NCBI GenBank assembly: GCA_904063045.1
Contig: CAJFCJ010000003.1
Location: 682,001-746,000 of the forward strand
Direction of reading: 5' to 3'
Length of the DNA: 64,000 bases
Source of the DNA: Dimorphilus gyrociliatus
Lineage: Eukaryota; Annelida; Polychaeta; Dinophilidae
The position numbers and the translations under genes were made by a program. Under the pieces are notes generated by a model. The model saw only the letters and a program-made list of their open reading frames with translations, was not told the DNA's origin and ran no database searches. Below, one piece after another: positions 63,159 through 64,000 of this stretch. Every line of letters begins with the position of its first letter. The stretch's first letter is position 1.

Positions 63159-64000
63159 ATGACAAATCATGAAAATTGGATGGGAAACTTACCCGACAAG
63201 TTTCATAATATGCCACTAAATAAGATTGCTATTCCAGGTTTAGAAATTATACTTCTTTCGATTTAAATAGGCAATGGAAATCGTTAGAAAAAAGTTAATA
63301 TTTAATCAGAATTGAAATTTCTATATAAAATAAATTATAAACTGCTCAAACATGATACTATTATAATTATTTTACAGGATCTCATAACTCCAGTTCAAGC
63401 ACATTGAAAAAATCAAATAATATATCCCCTGATCAGCCATCAGCAATAAAAAACTTAGGGACTTTTGTGAAACCTATTGTTTATAACTGGTCAGTTTGTC
63501 AGGACAAGAGTATCACGGATCAATTAAAATTAGGAATAAGATATTTAGACATAAGAGTCTGTACTAATGGAAACACCGATGAACTCTTTACTTTCCATGG
63601 TCTATTTAGTCAAACTATTGAATCATTGCTGATAGAAGTTCGAGAATTTTTAGAAAATCATTCAAAGGAAGTAGTATTCTTAGATTTTAATCACTTCTGT
63701 GAAGTATCTAATGATCAGCATGAGAAATTGGTAAAAATGATAGAAGACTATATGAATCCTTTCATATCCGTGAGTAATTATACCATTGAGAGTATTTGTT
63801 TAAATGGCTTATGGGAAAAGAAAATCCAAGCTCTCGTCTTTTATCAAAGTGAAAAGGTCAAAAACTGTAAATTTTTGACGAGAAATTCTATAATTAGTCC
63901 TTGGGCTAATACAGAGGAATTTGAAGAACTACTCCCATACCTTCAAATTATGCTGGAAGATGATAGTAGAAAGGATCGTTTTCACGTTTGTCAAATGATT
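63159..64000 (+). CDS. PI-PLC X domain-containing protein (PLCXD), partial
   Basis: Exon 1 (63159-63237) and exon 2 (63378 onwards, cut by the window end) join in phase 1 across GSHNS. Expected catalytic residues are present: His29 in GSHNS, Asp84 and Arg86 in GIRYLDIRV, and His100 in FTFHGL, followed by EVVFLDFNHF. There is no signal peptide or membrane helix, so it is probably cytosolic, as for PLCXD1-3. It begins MTNHENWMGNLPDKFHNMPLNKIAIPG, typical of the family (NWM at the start). It should cleave phosphoinositides without the PH, EF-hand and C2 domains of classical PLCs. The C-terminus is outside the window, so the 1/2/3 subtype is not assigned. Confidence 0.9.

Noticed and set aside
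1-64000. Transposons, tRNA genes and CRISPR arrays
   Set aside because: No transposase or reverse transcriptase motifs, no cloverleaf with A and B boxes noticed, no spaced direct repeats; a dedicated tRNA and repeat scan would be needed to exclude short elements.

Overview
The window is AT-rich nuclear DNA from an animal. Genes are split by GT-AG introns, intergenic DNA is full of (GA)n, (TA)n and (CT)n microsatellites, and there are no operons or bacterial signals. The gene set (agrin, NIT-domain guanylate cyclase, MROH1, ZNF367, TTBK, CFAP276) fits a bilaterian invertebrate. Most introns are 50-200 bp, which suggests a small genome. A spiralian such as an annelid is my best guess: NIT-domain guanylate cyclases have been reported from annelids. 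That placement is inference.

Layout: 1-532 (minus), 5' end of an SLC22-type organic ion transporter, running off the left edge. 4185-9038 (plus), a secreted PI-PLC X-domain-like protein that has lost most catalytic residues. 9273-11967 (minus), a seven-exon membrane guanylate cyclase with an N-terminal NIT-type sensor. 15872-21741 (plus), an eight-exon protein of about 1410 residues with many atypical C2H2 fingers. 24682-49274 (plus), agrin, the largest gene, with three possible first coding exons: a secreted NtA form, a type II membrane form and a short signal-peptide form. 50328-51256 (plus), ZNF367. 51898-58730 (plus), MROH1 in about 29 small exons. 59000-60858 (plus), a tau-tubulin-kinase-like CK1-family kinase. 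61524-62863 (minus), a CFAP276-like ciliary protein. 63159-64000 (plus), an intact PLCXD-type phospholipase that runs off the right edge.

Exon models were built by hand from splice sites, reading phase and family similarity. Phase closes across every exon of the guanylate cyclase, zinc-finger, agrin, ZNF367, MROH1, TTBK and CFAP276 models. The model for the first PLC-like gene is incomplete in the middle.

The most interesting points are: agrin's three alternative N-termini, two of them preceded by the same CTCF-like 14-mer in the same orientation; the contrast between a degenerate and an intact PI-PLC X domain in one window; a repeated two-finger module with an internal duplication and a PCNA-binding-like motif in the zinc-finger protein; and two short motifs (TAGGCCTA and ATACTGTATA) that recur far more often than base composition would suggest.
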